A DNA stretch of 64,000 nt, taken from positions 372,001-436,000 of the forward strand of contig NZ_BAAADE010000001.1 in assembly GCF_039522165.1 (NCBI RefSeq). Direction: 5' to 3'. Positions within the stretch are counted from its first letter, which is position 1. Every line of letters starts with the position of its first letter. The position numbers were made by a program, and so were the translations under genes. This document shows positions 9,028 through 16,696 of the stretch, in pieces. Source of the stretch: Paenochrobactrum glaciei. GTDB lineage: Bacteria; Pseudomonadota; Alphaproteobacteria; Rhizobiales; Rhizobiaceae. The notes under the pieces are model-generated. The model was not told where the DNA came from. It did no database searches and saw only the letters and a program-made list of their open reading frames with translations.

Positions 9028-9032
9028 ATATT

Positions 9033-9800
9033 TTAATCTTTTGTCACTTCATGCAGGGCATTTTTTAAGCCCCCCATCAGCAACTGAATGTCCAGCGCCG
9101 AAGCCACGAAGGTAAAGCCCCATTCGAGATATTTACGTGCCGCCGCAATATCAGTGGTTAAAATACCACCGGCCTTGCCAAGCTTATTGAGCTTTTCAAT
9201 CGCTTCCTGAATAGCATTTTGCACATCCGGATGGCCGGGATTACCCAAATGGCCAAGCGATGCGGCAAGATCAGACGGGCCGATAAAGACCCCATCCACA
9301 CCTTCAACCTGCGCAATCTCTTCCAGATTTTGCAAAGCACTGCCGGTTTCAAGCTGCACCAGCACACAGATCTCATCATTGGCTTTTTTCAGGTAGCCGT
9401 TCATCTGACCATAGGCCGATGCACGCGAGCTTCCCGACACGCCACGGATACCTTCAGGCGGATAGCGGCAAGCCGCAACAGCCTGACGTGCTTCTTCTGC
9501 ATTTTGTACAAAAGGCACCAATACCGTCTGCGCACCCACATCCAGAACGCGCTTGAGCAGCACAGGATCATTCCATGCCGGACGCACCACCGGATGCGCT
9601 TTGCCAGCGGAGCCTGCATGCAAGAGTGTCACGAGATTGGAAATATCAACCGGTGAATGTTCTGCATCAAGGCAGACCCAATCAAAGCCGCTATTGCCGA
9701 TAATTTCCACCGCTACAGGGCTGGCGCTCATGCTCCACACACCAATTTGCTTGGTGCGTGAGCGCATGGCTGCCTTAAACGGGTTTGTTTTCACATCCAT
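9033..9800 (-). CDS. hpaI: 4-hydroxy-2-oxo-heptane-1,7-dioate aldolase (HpaI)
   Basis: Class II pyruvate aldolase of the HpaI/HpcH family: cleaves 4-hydroxy-2-oxoheptanedioate to pyruvate and succinic semialdehyde, the last step of homoprotocatechuate meta-cleavage. About 255 residues, usual for the family. Seen: DAEHSPVD (catalytic His region, ~45-52), an Arg in HPVVRPAW near 73, metal ligands Glu in LVQLETGSA near 151 and Asp in GPSDLAASLG near 177, giving a complete divalent-metal site. ATG 9800 is preferred over TTG 9806 because AGGT lies about 7 bases upstream. It is last in a ten-gene minus-strand operon, 11 bases after hpaH, and is followed by a strong terminator. Confidence 0.92.
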   Translation of the reverse strand: MDVKTNPFKAAMRSRTKQIGVWSMSASPVAVEIIGNSGFDWVCLDAEHSPVDISNLVTLLHAGSAGKAHPVVRPAWNDPVLLKRVLDVGAQTVLVPFVQNAEEARQAVAACRYPPEGIRGVSGSSRASAYGQMNGYLKKANDEICVLVQLETGSALQNLEEIAQVEGVDGVFIGPSDLAASLGHLGNPGHPDVQNAIQEAIEKLNKLGKAGGILTTDIAAARKYLEWGFTFVASALDIQLLMGGLKNALHEVTKD

Positions 9801-9811
9801 GATCAAACCTA

Positions 9812-10594
9812 TTAAACAAACTGAACGGCAACACTGCCGAGTGGGCCAAAGTCCGCATGCAGTGTATCGCCCTTATCAGCCCAGACCGGACGCGTGAACG
9901 AACCGGAAAGCAGCAGATGACCAGGCTCCAATGTCACACCAAATGGCGCAAGCTTGTTGGCAAGCCATGCAATTGCCATGGCCGGATGACCAAGCACGCC
10001 GGCAGCAAGGCCTGTTTCTTCAATCTCGGAGTTGCGATAGAAAACGGCACCTGCCCAACGCAGATCAATCTCTTCAGGACGCACCGGACGGCCGCCAAGC
10101 ACCAGACCAGCGGCTGCGCCATTATCTGCAACAGTATCAAAGATTTTACGCGGGTTCTGCACACGCGCATCGATGATTTCGATGGACGGAATGACATATT
10201 CTGTAGCGCGCAGCACATCAACCAGACCGATATTCGGGCCTTTGAGCGGCTCTTTCAGCACAAAGGTCAGCTCCGGCTCAACACGCGGAACACAGAAATC
10301 AGCATGACGGACTTTAGCACCATCATTGAGCAGCATGTCATCAAAGATATGGCCGTAATCCGGTTCATCAATCTGAGAGGAAGCCTGCATGGCCTTTGAT
10401 GTCAGGCCAATTTTATGGCCGACAATGCGTGCGCCGCCTGCCATACGCTTTTGCGCAACCGCATGGGAGATCGCATAAGCATCATCAATGGTGATATGCG
10501 GCCACTGGGTTGATAATTGTGTGCACGGCTTTTTGCTGCGATGGGCTTCCAGCAAAGCTTCAATGGCAAGCGAGCGTTCCTGATCGTTCAACAT
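9812..10594 (-). CDS. hpaH: 2-oxo-hept-3-ene-1,7-dioate hydratase (HpaH)
   Basis: 260 residues, matching the MhpD/HpaH hydratase family within the fumarylacetoacetate hydrolase superfamily. It adds water to 2-oxohept-3-enedioate to give the HpaI substrate. Seen: the family N-terminal pattern AYAISHAVAQKRM near 36-48, GHKIGLTS near 59, VEPELTFVLKEPL near 107 (metal-binding Glu pair), and LLSGSFTRPVWADKGD near the C-terminus. AGGAAG lies about 9 bases before the ATG. Located between hpaE and hpaI with short gaps, so co-transcribed. A decarboxylase of the related HpaG type would be longer and duplicated; this is a single hydratase-like domain. Confidence 0.9.
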   Translation of the reverse strand: MLNDQERSLAIEALLEAHRSKKPCTQLSTQWPHITIDDAYAISHAVAQKRMAGGARIVGHKIGLTSKAMQASSQIDEPDYGHIFDDMLLNDGAKVRHADFCVPRVEPELTFVLKEPLKGPNIGLVDVLRATEYVIPSIEIIDARVQNPRKIFDTVADNGAAAGLVLGGRPVRPEEIDLRWAGAVFYRNSEIEETGLAAGVLGHPAMAIAWLANKLAPFGVTLEPGHLLLSGSFTRPVWADKGDTLHADFGPLGSVAVQFV

Positions 10595-10619
10595 AGTATT
10601 CTACTTCCTGATTATGCGA

Positions 10620-12110
10620 TTAAAGCTTGATGCAGATGTTGCGAAGCTCTGTGTAAAATTCGAATGAGTGGTTGCCGCCTTCACGACCGATACCGGACTT
10701 TTTCGAGCCGCCGAACGGGGTGCGCAGATCACGCAGGAACCAGCTGTTTACCCATGCAATGCCCACATCAATCTGTGAAGCAACGCGGTGCGCACGGCTT
10801 AGGTTTTCTGTCCAGACTGCGGTTGCCAACCCGTATGGGCTGTTATTGGCAAGGCCGACAACTTCTTCTTCATCGTCAAACACGCTGATATGCGCGCAAG
10901 GACCAAAAATTTCATTGGTGACGATTTCCGATGTCTGTGGCAGGCCTGTCCAAAGGGTTGGCTCAACAAAATAACCATTTTCAAAACCAGCCACATCCGG
11001 TGTGCCGCCGCCGCAAAGAATGGTTGCACCTTCTGCTTTGGCTTTTTCATAAAAGCCCAGCACTTTCTGGCGATGAATGTCGCTGACCAACGGCCCCATG
11101 GTCACTTCCGGATTAAACGGATCACCAAAACGGTAGGATTTGGCCTGCGCGGTCAGCTTGGCACAGAATTCTTCAAAAATGCCGCGCTGAACATAAAGAC
11201 GCTCGGTTGCAAGGCAAACCTGACCGGTATTAGCAAAGCAGGAACGGCCTGTTCCTTCAATCGCCTTGGCAAGATCAGCATCATTGAAAATGATACCGGC
11301 ATTTTTGCCACCCAGTTCAAGCGAAACAGGACGCACACCATTCGAGGCCGCACGCATGATTGCTTCACCGGTTGAGGTTTCACCGGTAAAGGTGATGCCA
11401 TCTACATCCGGATGGGAAGTCAAAAACTCACCGGCGGAATCCGCACCAAAACCATGCACGACATTATAAACACCGGCCGGAACACCGGCAGCATTCATAA
11501 CCTCTCCCAAAAGAGCAGCTGTTGCAGGTGTTTCTTCCGATGGCTTAACCACAACCGTGTTACCGGCAGCCATGGCTGGCGCTACTTTCCATGTCATTAA
11601 CAGCAGCGGCAGGTTCCATGGGCAGATGACCGCAATCACGCCACGCGGAACGCGAATGGCATAGTTGATAGCGCCTGCACCATCCGGTGTTGCCGACTGG
11701 AATGCTTCAGTGCTTAAAGATGCGATTTGATCTGCAAACACATTGAAGTTTGCACCACCGCGTGGAATGTCGATATGGCTGGCAATAGAGCGCGGCTTGC
11801 CTGTATCCATGATTTCGGCACGCAAAAATTCATCAAAACGCGCCTGAATACCATCAGCCACTTTGCGCAAAATCGACAGACGTTCAGCAACGCTCATTCG
11901 TCCCCAAGGGCCTTTGAGTGCTTGCTTGGCAGCACCGACTGCCAGATCAACATCCTCACGGCTTGCTTCATGCACATGGGCATGCACCTGACCGGTTGCC
12001 GGATAATAATTTTCAAACAGGCGACCGCCACCTTTGCGATATTCGCCGCCGATAAAGTTGAGAATTTCAGTACCGGCAGCGCCTGCGCCAGTTGATTTAT
12101 TTGAAGTCAT
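10620..12110 (-). CDS. hpaE: 5-carboxymethyl-2-hydroxymuconate semialdehyde dehydrogenase (HpaE)
   Basis: NAD-dependent aldehyde dehydrogenase of about 496 residues, the length of HpaE/BetB-type enzymes. The active site is intact: PWNLPL (Asn ~166), SLELGGKNAG (general base Glu ~265) and NTGQVCLATER (nucleophile Cys ~299). The HpaE role, oxidising the ring-fission semialdehyde, is inferred from the adjacent hpaH and hpaI; the motifs alone only prove an aldehyde dehydrogenase. An in-frame GTG at 12122 overlaps the upstream stop; ATG 12110 is preferred, with GAAGAG 11 bases upstream. Part of the ten-gene operon. Confidence 0.88.
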   Translation of the reverse strand: MTSNKSTGAGAAGTEILNFIGGEYRKGGGRLFENYYPATGQVHAHVHEASREDVDLAVGAAKQALKGPWGRMSVAERLSILRKVADGIQARFDEFLRAEIMDTGKPRSIASHIDIPRGGANFNVFADQIASLSTEAFQSATPDGAGAINYAIRVPRGVIAVICPWNLPLLLMTWKVAPAMAAGNTVVVKPSEETPATAALLGEVMNAAGVPAGVYNVVHGFGADSAGEFLTSHPDVDGITFTGETSTGEAIMRAASNGVRPVSLELGGKNAGIIFNDADLAKAIEGTGRSCFANTGQVCLATERLYVQRGIFEEFCAKLTAQAKSYRFGDPFNPEVTMGPLVSDIHRQKVLGFYEKAKAEGATILCGGGTPDVAGFENGYFVEPTLWTGLPQTSEIVTNEIFGPCAHISVFDDEEEVVGLANNSPYGLATAVWTENLSRAHRVASQIDVGIAWVNSWFLRDLRTPFGGSKKSGIGREGGNHSFEFYTELRNICIKL

Positions 12111-12118
12111 AATCCGGT

Positions 12119-12796
12119 TCACTCTTCATCATCATTCGTTAAAAACTGCCACATTCTTTCAAAGATGCGGCCTGCTTTGGTCGCACGTTGTGCAGCTTCT
12201 TCATTGCTTAAAACGGGTGCATGTTGCGCCATACCGCTGGCCAGAACATCGAGTTCGACGCGGCAGCTATCTTCCAGATACCAAGCCAGCACCACCGCCT
12301 CTTCCAGTGACTGACCGGCAACAACGGCACCATTGCCGCGCATCAGCACGGCCTTGGCCTCACCCATCAGGCGGATGACTTTTTGTGCCCGCTCATCATC
12401 ACGGATAAGCTGCGGATCATCCCAAAGCGGAACGCTCGGCGCAAAATAAGAGCCAAAACCATGACGCGGCTTAGGGCTCAAACCCATCGCAGCCAGCGAC
12501 ATCATTTTGGGACTCATAAAGCGCACCACGCCGTTTACATCGGCACGGTTTTGGTAAATTTGCTGATGCAGGCGCACCTCGCCCAGTACATTTTCCGGCA
12601 AAGGTTCATGTACTTGCAGCACGGTGCACTCTTCGCCCACACCAACCAAACCAGGCGGTGAAGCCGGACAAACCAGAAAAGTGCCGGCATCAAGGCGCAT
12701 GGAGCAATGCCCGTAGGCATGCACCAAGCCACTGCGCCCCAAGGCACGGGCGGCTTTTCTGACCGTCACAGAGGCTTCATTGATATTCACAGACAT
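12119..12796 (-). CDS. Class II aldolase/adducin family protein lacking the zinc ligands
   Basis: 225 residues with the class II aldolase fold. By eye alignment to E. coli fuculose-phosphate aldolase the catalytic Glu is kept (Glu73 in GEVRLH), but the three zinc-binding His are replaced: Arg92 and Met94 in VVRFMSP (normally HxH) and Asn155 in RGNGAVV (normally HHG). A classical zinc aldolase mechanism therefore looks impossible. Some members of this superfamily are aromatic-acid decarboxylases, for example 3,4-dihydroxyphthalate decarboxylase, so a decarboxylase or lyase role on a ring or ring-fission product is an inference. It starts 2 bases after the upstream VOC stop and runs into hpaE: tight coupling inside the operon. 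Confidence 0.85.
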   Translation of the reverse strand: MSVNINEASVTVRKAARALGRSGLVHAYGHCSMRLDAGTFLVCPASPPGLVGVGEECTVLQVHEPLPENVLGEVRLHQQIYQNRADVNGVVRFMSPKMMSLAAMGLSPKPRHGFGSYFAPSVPLWDDPQLIRDDERAQKVIRLMGEAKAVLMRGNGAVVAGQSLEEAVVLAWYLEDSCRVELDVLASGMAQHAPVLSNEEAAQRATKAGRIFERMWQFLTNDDEE

Positions 12797-12798
12797 GC

Positions 12799-13665
12799 TT
12801 AGTCATCCCCTTCCGAAAAGGCTGCAATTTTAGGGCTTGCACCCCAAAGGCAAAAACCTTTCGGCTCAAAGGCAAACTGACGATCACGCCACAATGGTTC
12901 GTCATGAATTTCGCACACGCCAGTGGAATATTCATAGGTCATACCATCGGGGCCACGGAAATAGAGAAACTGTGCTGAAGATGTCGGGTGACGACCCGGA
13001 CCAAAGGTAATCGGCACTTGTTTATCACGCAGCAAATTGCTGGAGCGCTGGATATCATGGGTGGATTCCACCTGATGATTGATGTGCTGAATGCCCGCTT
13101 TATTGCCCGGAAATAGTGCGATCGTGTGATGGATCGCACCAATGCGCATCAATGGTGCATCACCGATGCGATCGGAAACGCGTGCATTACAAACCGTTGT
13201 CCAGAATTTTTCATCCCGCTCCACATCGGTGGAATAGAAACCGACATGGCTGAAACCGGTGATACCGGCATCACGGGTACCGTGATATTCAACCCCCGAC
13301 ATGCTGGGACGCACGATAAACTCGATCACATTGCCGGTCGGATCATTAAAGCGAATAAATTCGCGCACATGACGTATCTCGCATTCGGCGGGGGTGCCAT
13401 ATTGCACATTATGCCCGAGCGCATCCAAAGTAGCCGCTGCTGTTTGTAATTCAGCAGACGATTTCAGCTCGAAAGATGTCACATGATCTTCCGGATTACC
13501 TTCGAAATAACACAGCGTATGGTCGCGATTATCTGATTTGAAATGGATCGCACCTTTGGTGCGCTCTGCCACTTCAAGTCCCAGAATAGTTGTTGCAAAA
13601 GCCTCAGCACTTTCGAGATCCTGAGTGCCAACCCGGCAATAAACGACGTCACTCAACTCAATCAT
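12799..13665 (-). CDS. Type I extradiol ring-cleavage dioxygenase (VOC family), metal site intact
   Basis: 288 residues made of two glyoxalase/BphC-like modules. The C-terminal module carries the 2-His-1-carboxylate iron (or Mn) site expected for extradiol dioxygenases: His140 (GFSHVGF), His197 (HINHQVE) and Glu245 (MTYEYST), with second-sphere His179/180, His226 (GPGRHP) and Tyr246. It should cleave a catechol next to its hydroxyls, probably a homoprotocatechuate-like substrate given hpaE/H/I downstream. This is the VOC type rather than the LigB-type HpaD of E. coli. AAAGGAGG sits 5 bases before the ATG, the best ribosome-binding site in the operon. Substrate is inferred from neighbours only. 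Confidence 0.87.
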   Translation of the reverse strand: MIELSDVVYCRVGTQDLESAEAFATTILGLEVAERTKGAIHFKSDNRDHTLCYFEGNPEDHVTSFELKSSAELQTAAATLDALGHNVQYGTPAECEIRHVREFIRFNDPTGNVIEFIVRPSMSGVEYHGTRDAGITGFSHVGFYSTDVERDEKFWTTVCNARVSDRIGDAPLMRIGAIHHTIALFPGNKAGIQHINHQVESTHDIQRSSNLLRDKQVPITFGPGRHPTSSAQFLYFRGPDGMTYEYSTGVCEIHDEPLWRDRQFAFEPKGFCLWGASPKIAAFSEGDD

Positions 13666-13732
13666 GTGTGCCTCCTTTTATCAGGCATAAATTGAAATTT
13701 GGCTGTTCACGCGCCCAACCCACAACGCGGGC

Positions 13733-14620
13733 TTACACATTATCTCCGGCAAATTCCGGCACGCTGGTATAAGAGCCCCATTCGCAATAAGAGCGCGGCT
13801 GGTGGCGATATTGGCGTGGCGGATTGGCAAAATTTTCTTCACCTGTCAGCATGCCGGTGGCATAGGTCACCATCAGCGGCTCATCATTCTGACCGGCAAT
13901 TTTCATGGCCTCAGTGGTGACAAATATCTGGTCAGATGCCGGATGATGGCCGGGACCGTGAACAATCGGCAATTGCTGGCGTTGGAAAAAATAGAAATTC
14001 TGCATGATATTGTTGATGCCTTCGACATTGAAGGTAATGCCCATCAAACCGTCACGCGAAGACGGATAAAGCGCAATGGCGTGGTGCTTGTCATCAAGGC
14101 GGATATAAGCGGTATCCCCCACCCAGTCCGAGACTTTGGCACCAATGACTTCTGTCCAGAAATACTCGTTGGCAGCAATGTCTTTGCAGCGCAGCGATAC
14201 TGTCTGGAACTCAGTCACACCCGCATCACGGCTTGGGAAATAGCGCCAGCCGCTGGTCATCGGACGCCAGACAAATTCAACGATCAGGCCATTGGGCGCA
14301 GTGCAGCTCAAATAGGCTTTCACCAGACGTTCAGCGCATTCTGTTTCATTACCGAATGCCGAGGCAATATTATGCGCTGAGAGTTGTTTTTCCAAAGCGT
14401 CCAGATCTTCACGGCGTGCAACAGTGATGGCGATTGCCGGCTTTGTAGCACCTGCCACCATATTGACGCTGTAAGCACGCGCATCTGAGCGATAATAATA
14501 AGAGCCGTCTTTTTTACCGGCATTTTCCAGGCCGACAATTTCTGTCAGAAACTGATGGCTGCTGGCAGCATCCTGCGTACCAAAACGCACGTAACGCAAT
14601 TCGCGCAGTGTATAAGTCAT
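13733..14620 (-). CDS. VOC family protein, extradiol dioxygenase paralogue without metal ligands
   Basis: About 295 residues, collinear along its whole length with the VOC protein encoded just downstream (shared landmarks: RFGTQD, HHAIALYP, GPGHHPAS, ATGM). At the three metal positions it has Thr140, Phe197 and Thr252 where the neighbour has His, His and Glu. Second-sphere residues are kept: His179/180, His226 and Tyr253. It is therefore unlikely to be an oxygenase by itself. It may be a metal-free isomerase/tautomerase, a binding protein, or a partner subunit of the active paralogue. ATG 14620 is chosen over GTG 14629 because AAGAG/GAGG precede it. Operon member between dctP and the active VOC gene. 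Confidence 0.83.
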   Translation of the reverse strand: MTYTLRELRYVRFGTQDAASSHQFLTEIVGLENAGKKDGSYYYRSDARAYSVNMVAGATKPAIAITVARREDLDALEKQLSAHNIASAFGNETECAERLVKAYLSCTAPNGLIVEFVWRPMTSGWRYFPSRDAGVTEFQTVSLRCKDIAANEYFWTEVIGAKVSDWVGDTAYIRLDDKHHAIALYPSSRDGLMGITFNVEGINNIMQNFYFFQRQQLPIVHGPGHHPASDQIFVTTEAMKIAGQNDEPLMVTYATGMLTGEENFANPPRQYRHQPRSYCEWGSYTSVPEFAGDNV

Positions 14621-14661
14621 AAGCCTCACTCTTAAAATTACAGGGTTAGTAAAAGTCTTGA

Positions 14662-14698
14662 TCCCCCCTTGAAAGCCATCGCTTCCAAGGGGGATTTT
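14662..14698 (-). terminator. Hairpin downstream of TRAP dctP (attenuator or mRNA 3' stabiliser)
   Basis: ATCCCCC...GGGGGAT stem with 8 or more GC-rich pairs between dctP and the VOC genes. On the minus strand it is not followed at once by a long T run (ATCAAGACTTTT), so partial read-through is likely. This would let dctP be expressed above the enzymes behind it. Confidence 0.55.
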
Positions 14699-14702
14699 GT
14701 GA

Positions 14703-15674
14703 TTATAGAGCAGCTGCTTCCGCTTCCAGTTCCTTCAGAAGCGGCGTTTTTTCGCGCCATTCCTTGTACCAGTCATCAATTGGTGCGCCGAAGAAACTAC
14801 GGTCAACGCTCTTGACCTGAACCTTGGTGCCTTTGAGTTTCTCCAGATAATCTTTGTCGATCTGATCGTATGAGGACACGATCTTATCCAGATATTCCAC
14901 CATGGTGGTGCGCAGGATTTCCTGATCTTCCGGTGAAATCGTTGCCCATTTGCGCGCTGATCCAACAGCAACCATCGGGAACATCATGTGGTTACTATCG
15001 AGAATAGTGCCCGCATGTTCATAGTAGCTGCTGTTCCAGGTGCCTTCAAAATCGATCTGCATGCCATCGACCTGTCCATTGGCGAAAGCATCATAAAGTG
15101 CAGGCAATGGCATTGGTGTTGGTGCAGCACCCAGTTTCTTCCAGAAATCCAATTCCGGTGCGAGCGGAATGGTGCGGATTTTCTTACCCGACAAATCGGC
15201 ACCGTCTTTGACATCGCCGCGCATAACGATCTGGCGCATACCGGCCATACCATAACCAAAACCAACAAGACCGAGAGGTTTAACCTCTTCGAGAATTTTC
15301 AGTGCGGTCGGGCCTTTAAGCAGGGCCTGTGCGCCATCAATATCTTTGACGAGATAAGGCGCCAGAAAAACGCCGAAATTAGCGTTACGATTGGCAAATT
15401 CGCCAAGCGTCATGAAAGAAAAATCGACCGCGCCTGCCTGCATCTGCTGCAATACCTGCGCTTCGCTGCCCAGCTGTCCACTTGGGAAAACCAACAAGTT
15501 AACACGGCCATCGGTTTTTTCATTCAGCGTTTTGGCCATCTCAACCGCCTGCACACTCCACTGGTGTGATGGCGGTGTAATCAAGCCGATGCGATAATCG
15601 GCAGCATTGGCAAGCGAACCAAGTGCAACCGTGGCTGTTAAGGTTGCAAGCGTTAATTTCAATAATGACTTCAT
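14703..15674 (-). CDS. TRAP transporter substrate-binding protein (DctP family)
   Basis: 323 residues. A signal peptide ends at about residue 24 (LANAADY), so the protein is periplasmic. The body follows the DctP pattern: GQLGSEAQVLQQMQAGAVDF near 67-86, GKKIRT near 163, the conserved Arg/Asn binding-site region, and NGQVDGMQ near 209. It binds an organic acid and passes it to the DctQM permease encoded upstream in the same operon. GGGAGG precedes the ATG. The separation of dctP from dctQM by the dehydrogenase gene is unusual but all are on one strand with short gaps. The ligand is probably the aromatic or hydroxy acid that the operon degrades (inference). Confidence 0.92.
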   Translation of the reverse strand: MKSLLKLTLATLTATVALGSLANAADYRIGLITPPSHQWSVQAVEMAKTLNEKTDGRVNLLVFPSGQLGSEAQVLQQMQAGAVDFSFMTLGEFANRNANFGVFLAPYLVKDIDGAQALLKGPTALKILEEVKPLGLVGFGYGMAGMRQIVMRGDVKDGADLSGKKIRTIPLAPELDFWKKLGAAPTPMPLPALYDAFANGQVDGMQIDFEGTWNSSYYEHAGTILDSNHMMFPMVAVGSARKWATISPEDQEILRTTMVEYLDKIVSSYDQIDKDYLEKLKGTKVQVKSVDRSFFGAPIDDWYKEWREKTPLLKELEAEAAAL

Positions 15675-15700
15675 CTGATTTCCTCCCAGATAATATATTT

Positions 15701-15720
15701 TGATGCGGTTTTACGCATCA
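15701..15720 (-). other. Hairpin in dctP leader
   Basis: Perfect 7-bp inverted repeat TGATGCG/CGCATCA with 6-base loop in the 52-base gap between the dehydrogenase gene and dctP. Together with the hairpin behind dctP it brackets the binding-protein message; a processing or stabilising role is possible. Confidence 0.4.
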
Positions 15721-15726
15721 GAACCC

Positions 15727-16686
15727 TTAATGTTTGCGTTGAAGTGATTGCTGCTTTTCAATCATCGCAACCACCTGCTCATCACGGCGCGCCGCCATAG
15801 CTGAAGATGTTTCTTCTCCGGCAGCCGCATCCATGCCTTTAATGAGCACTTGTTTCACTTCATCGCTGAGTTCCGGTGTGCCCAGATCACTCCACCATTT
15901 TTCAACTTCAGTGCCTAAATCATCGAGAAATTTGGCCAACCCCTGATCGGCACCAGCCAGATGGAAAATCGCTGTCGGCCCCAATATGCTCCAACGTGCG
16001 CCCAAGCCTTGCGTGACCGCCTTTTCAATATCGCCAACACTGGCATAGCCTTGCGACGCAAGATGAACAGCTTCACGCCAAAGGGCTGCCTGCAAGCGAT
16101 TGACCAGATGGCCAGAAGCCTCCTTTTGCAAACGCAGCACCGATTTGCCGAGACCCCGATAAATATCTTCAGCTCGATCCAATGTTTGTGGTGCTGTTTG
16201 CGCACCGCCACAAATTTCCACCAGTGGCATCAGATAAGGCGGGTTGCAGGGATGCCCGATCAGCAAACGCTGCGGCACACGCATTTCCGCCTGCATCTGG
16301 CTTGGGCTCAAACCTGAGGAACTGGATGCAATCAGCACATCATCGGCAATCTTGTCTTCAATACGCGCCAAAATTTCCAATTTCAGCGGCAGTCGTTCAG
16401 GCAGTGCTTCCTGAATGAACTGCGTATCGAAAAGCGCTTCATCCAGATCATCGGTCCATGACGGAGGCTGCGGAGCCTCCACACAAACACCAATACGCTG
16501 CAAAACCGGCAATGCCTGCTGCCAGACATCGGCCAAGCGCTTGCCGGATGCCGGATTAAGATCATAGACCTTAACCTGATGTCCGGCAGCGGCAAAAGTT
16601 GCAGCCCAGCCAGCACCAATGGTGCCGCAACCGATCACGGTGATATTCATCACTTTTTGGACTGTTGTGTTTTGTTGAACGGTCAT
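15727..16686 (-). CDS. 3-hydroxyacyl-CoA / L-gulonate / carnitine dehydrogenase-like protein
   Basis: 319 residues. The N-terminal Rossmann NAD site is at 15-35 (VIGCGTIGAGWAATFA), followed by SSSGLSPS and GHPCNPPYLMPLVEI, the family catalytic His region (usually GHPFNPP), and a C-terminal helical dimer domain beginning HLVNRLQAALWREAV. The length and single C-terminal domain match L-gulonate 3-dehydrogenase (lambda-crystallin) and L-carnitine dehydrogenase better than fatty-acid oxidation enzymes. It should oxidise a 3-hydroxy acid to a 3-keto acid using NAD. Its place between the TRAP permease and dctP genes suggests it acts on the imported substrate or its side chain (inference). Confidence 0.82.
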   Translation of the reverse strand: MTVQQNTTVQKVMNITVIGCGTIGAGWAATFAAAGHQVKVYDLNPASGKRLADVWQQALPVLQRIGVCVEAPQPPSWTDDLDEALFDTQFIQEALPERLPLKLEILARIEDKIADDVLIASSSSGLSPSQMQAEMRVPQRLLIGHPCNPPYLMPLVEICGGAQTAPQTLDRAEDIYRGLGKSVLRLQKEASGHLVNRLQAALWREAVHLASQGYASVGDIEKAVTQGLGARWSILGPTAIFHLAGADQGLAKFLDDLGTEVEKWWSDLGTPELSDEVKQVLIKGMDAAAGEETSSAMAARRDEQVVAMIEKQQSLQRKH

Positions 16687-16696
16687 GGTGATGCCC

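Noticed and set aside
9033..9800. Citrate lyase beta-like (CitE) assignment
   Set aside because: Both belong to the HpcH/HpaI superfamily, but the DAEHSPVD and GPSDLAASLG motifs and the adjacent hpaH/hpaE favour HpaI.
12799..14620. Recent tandem duplication of the two VOC genes
   Set aside because: They are collinear but differ at most positions, including the metal site, so the split is old.
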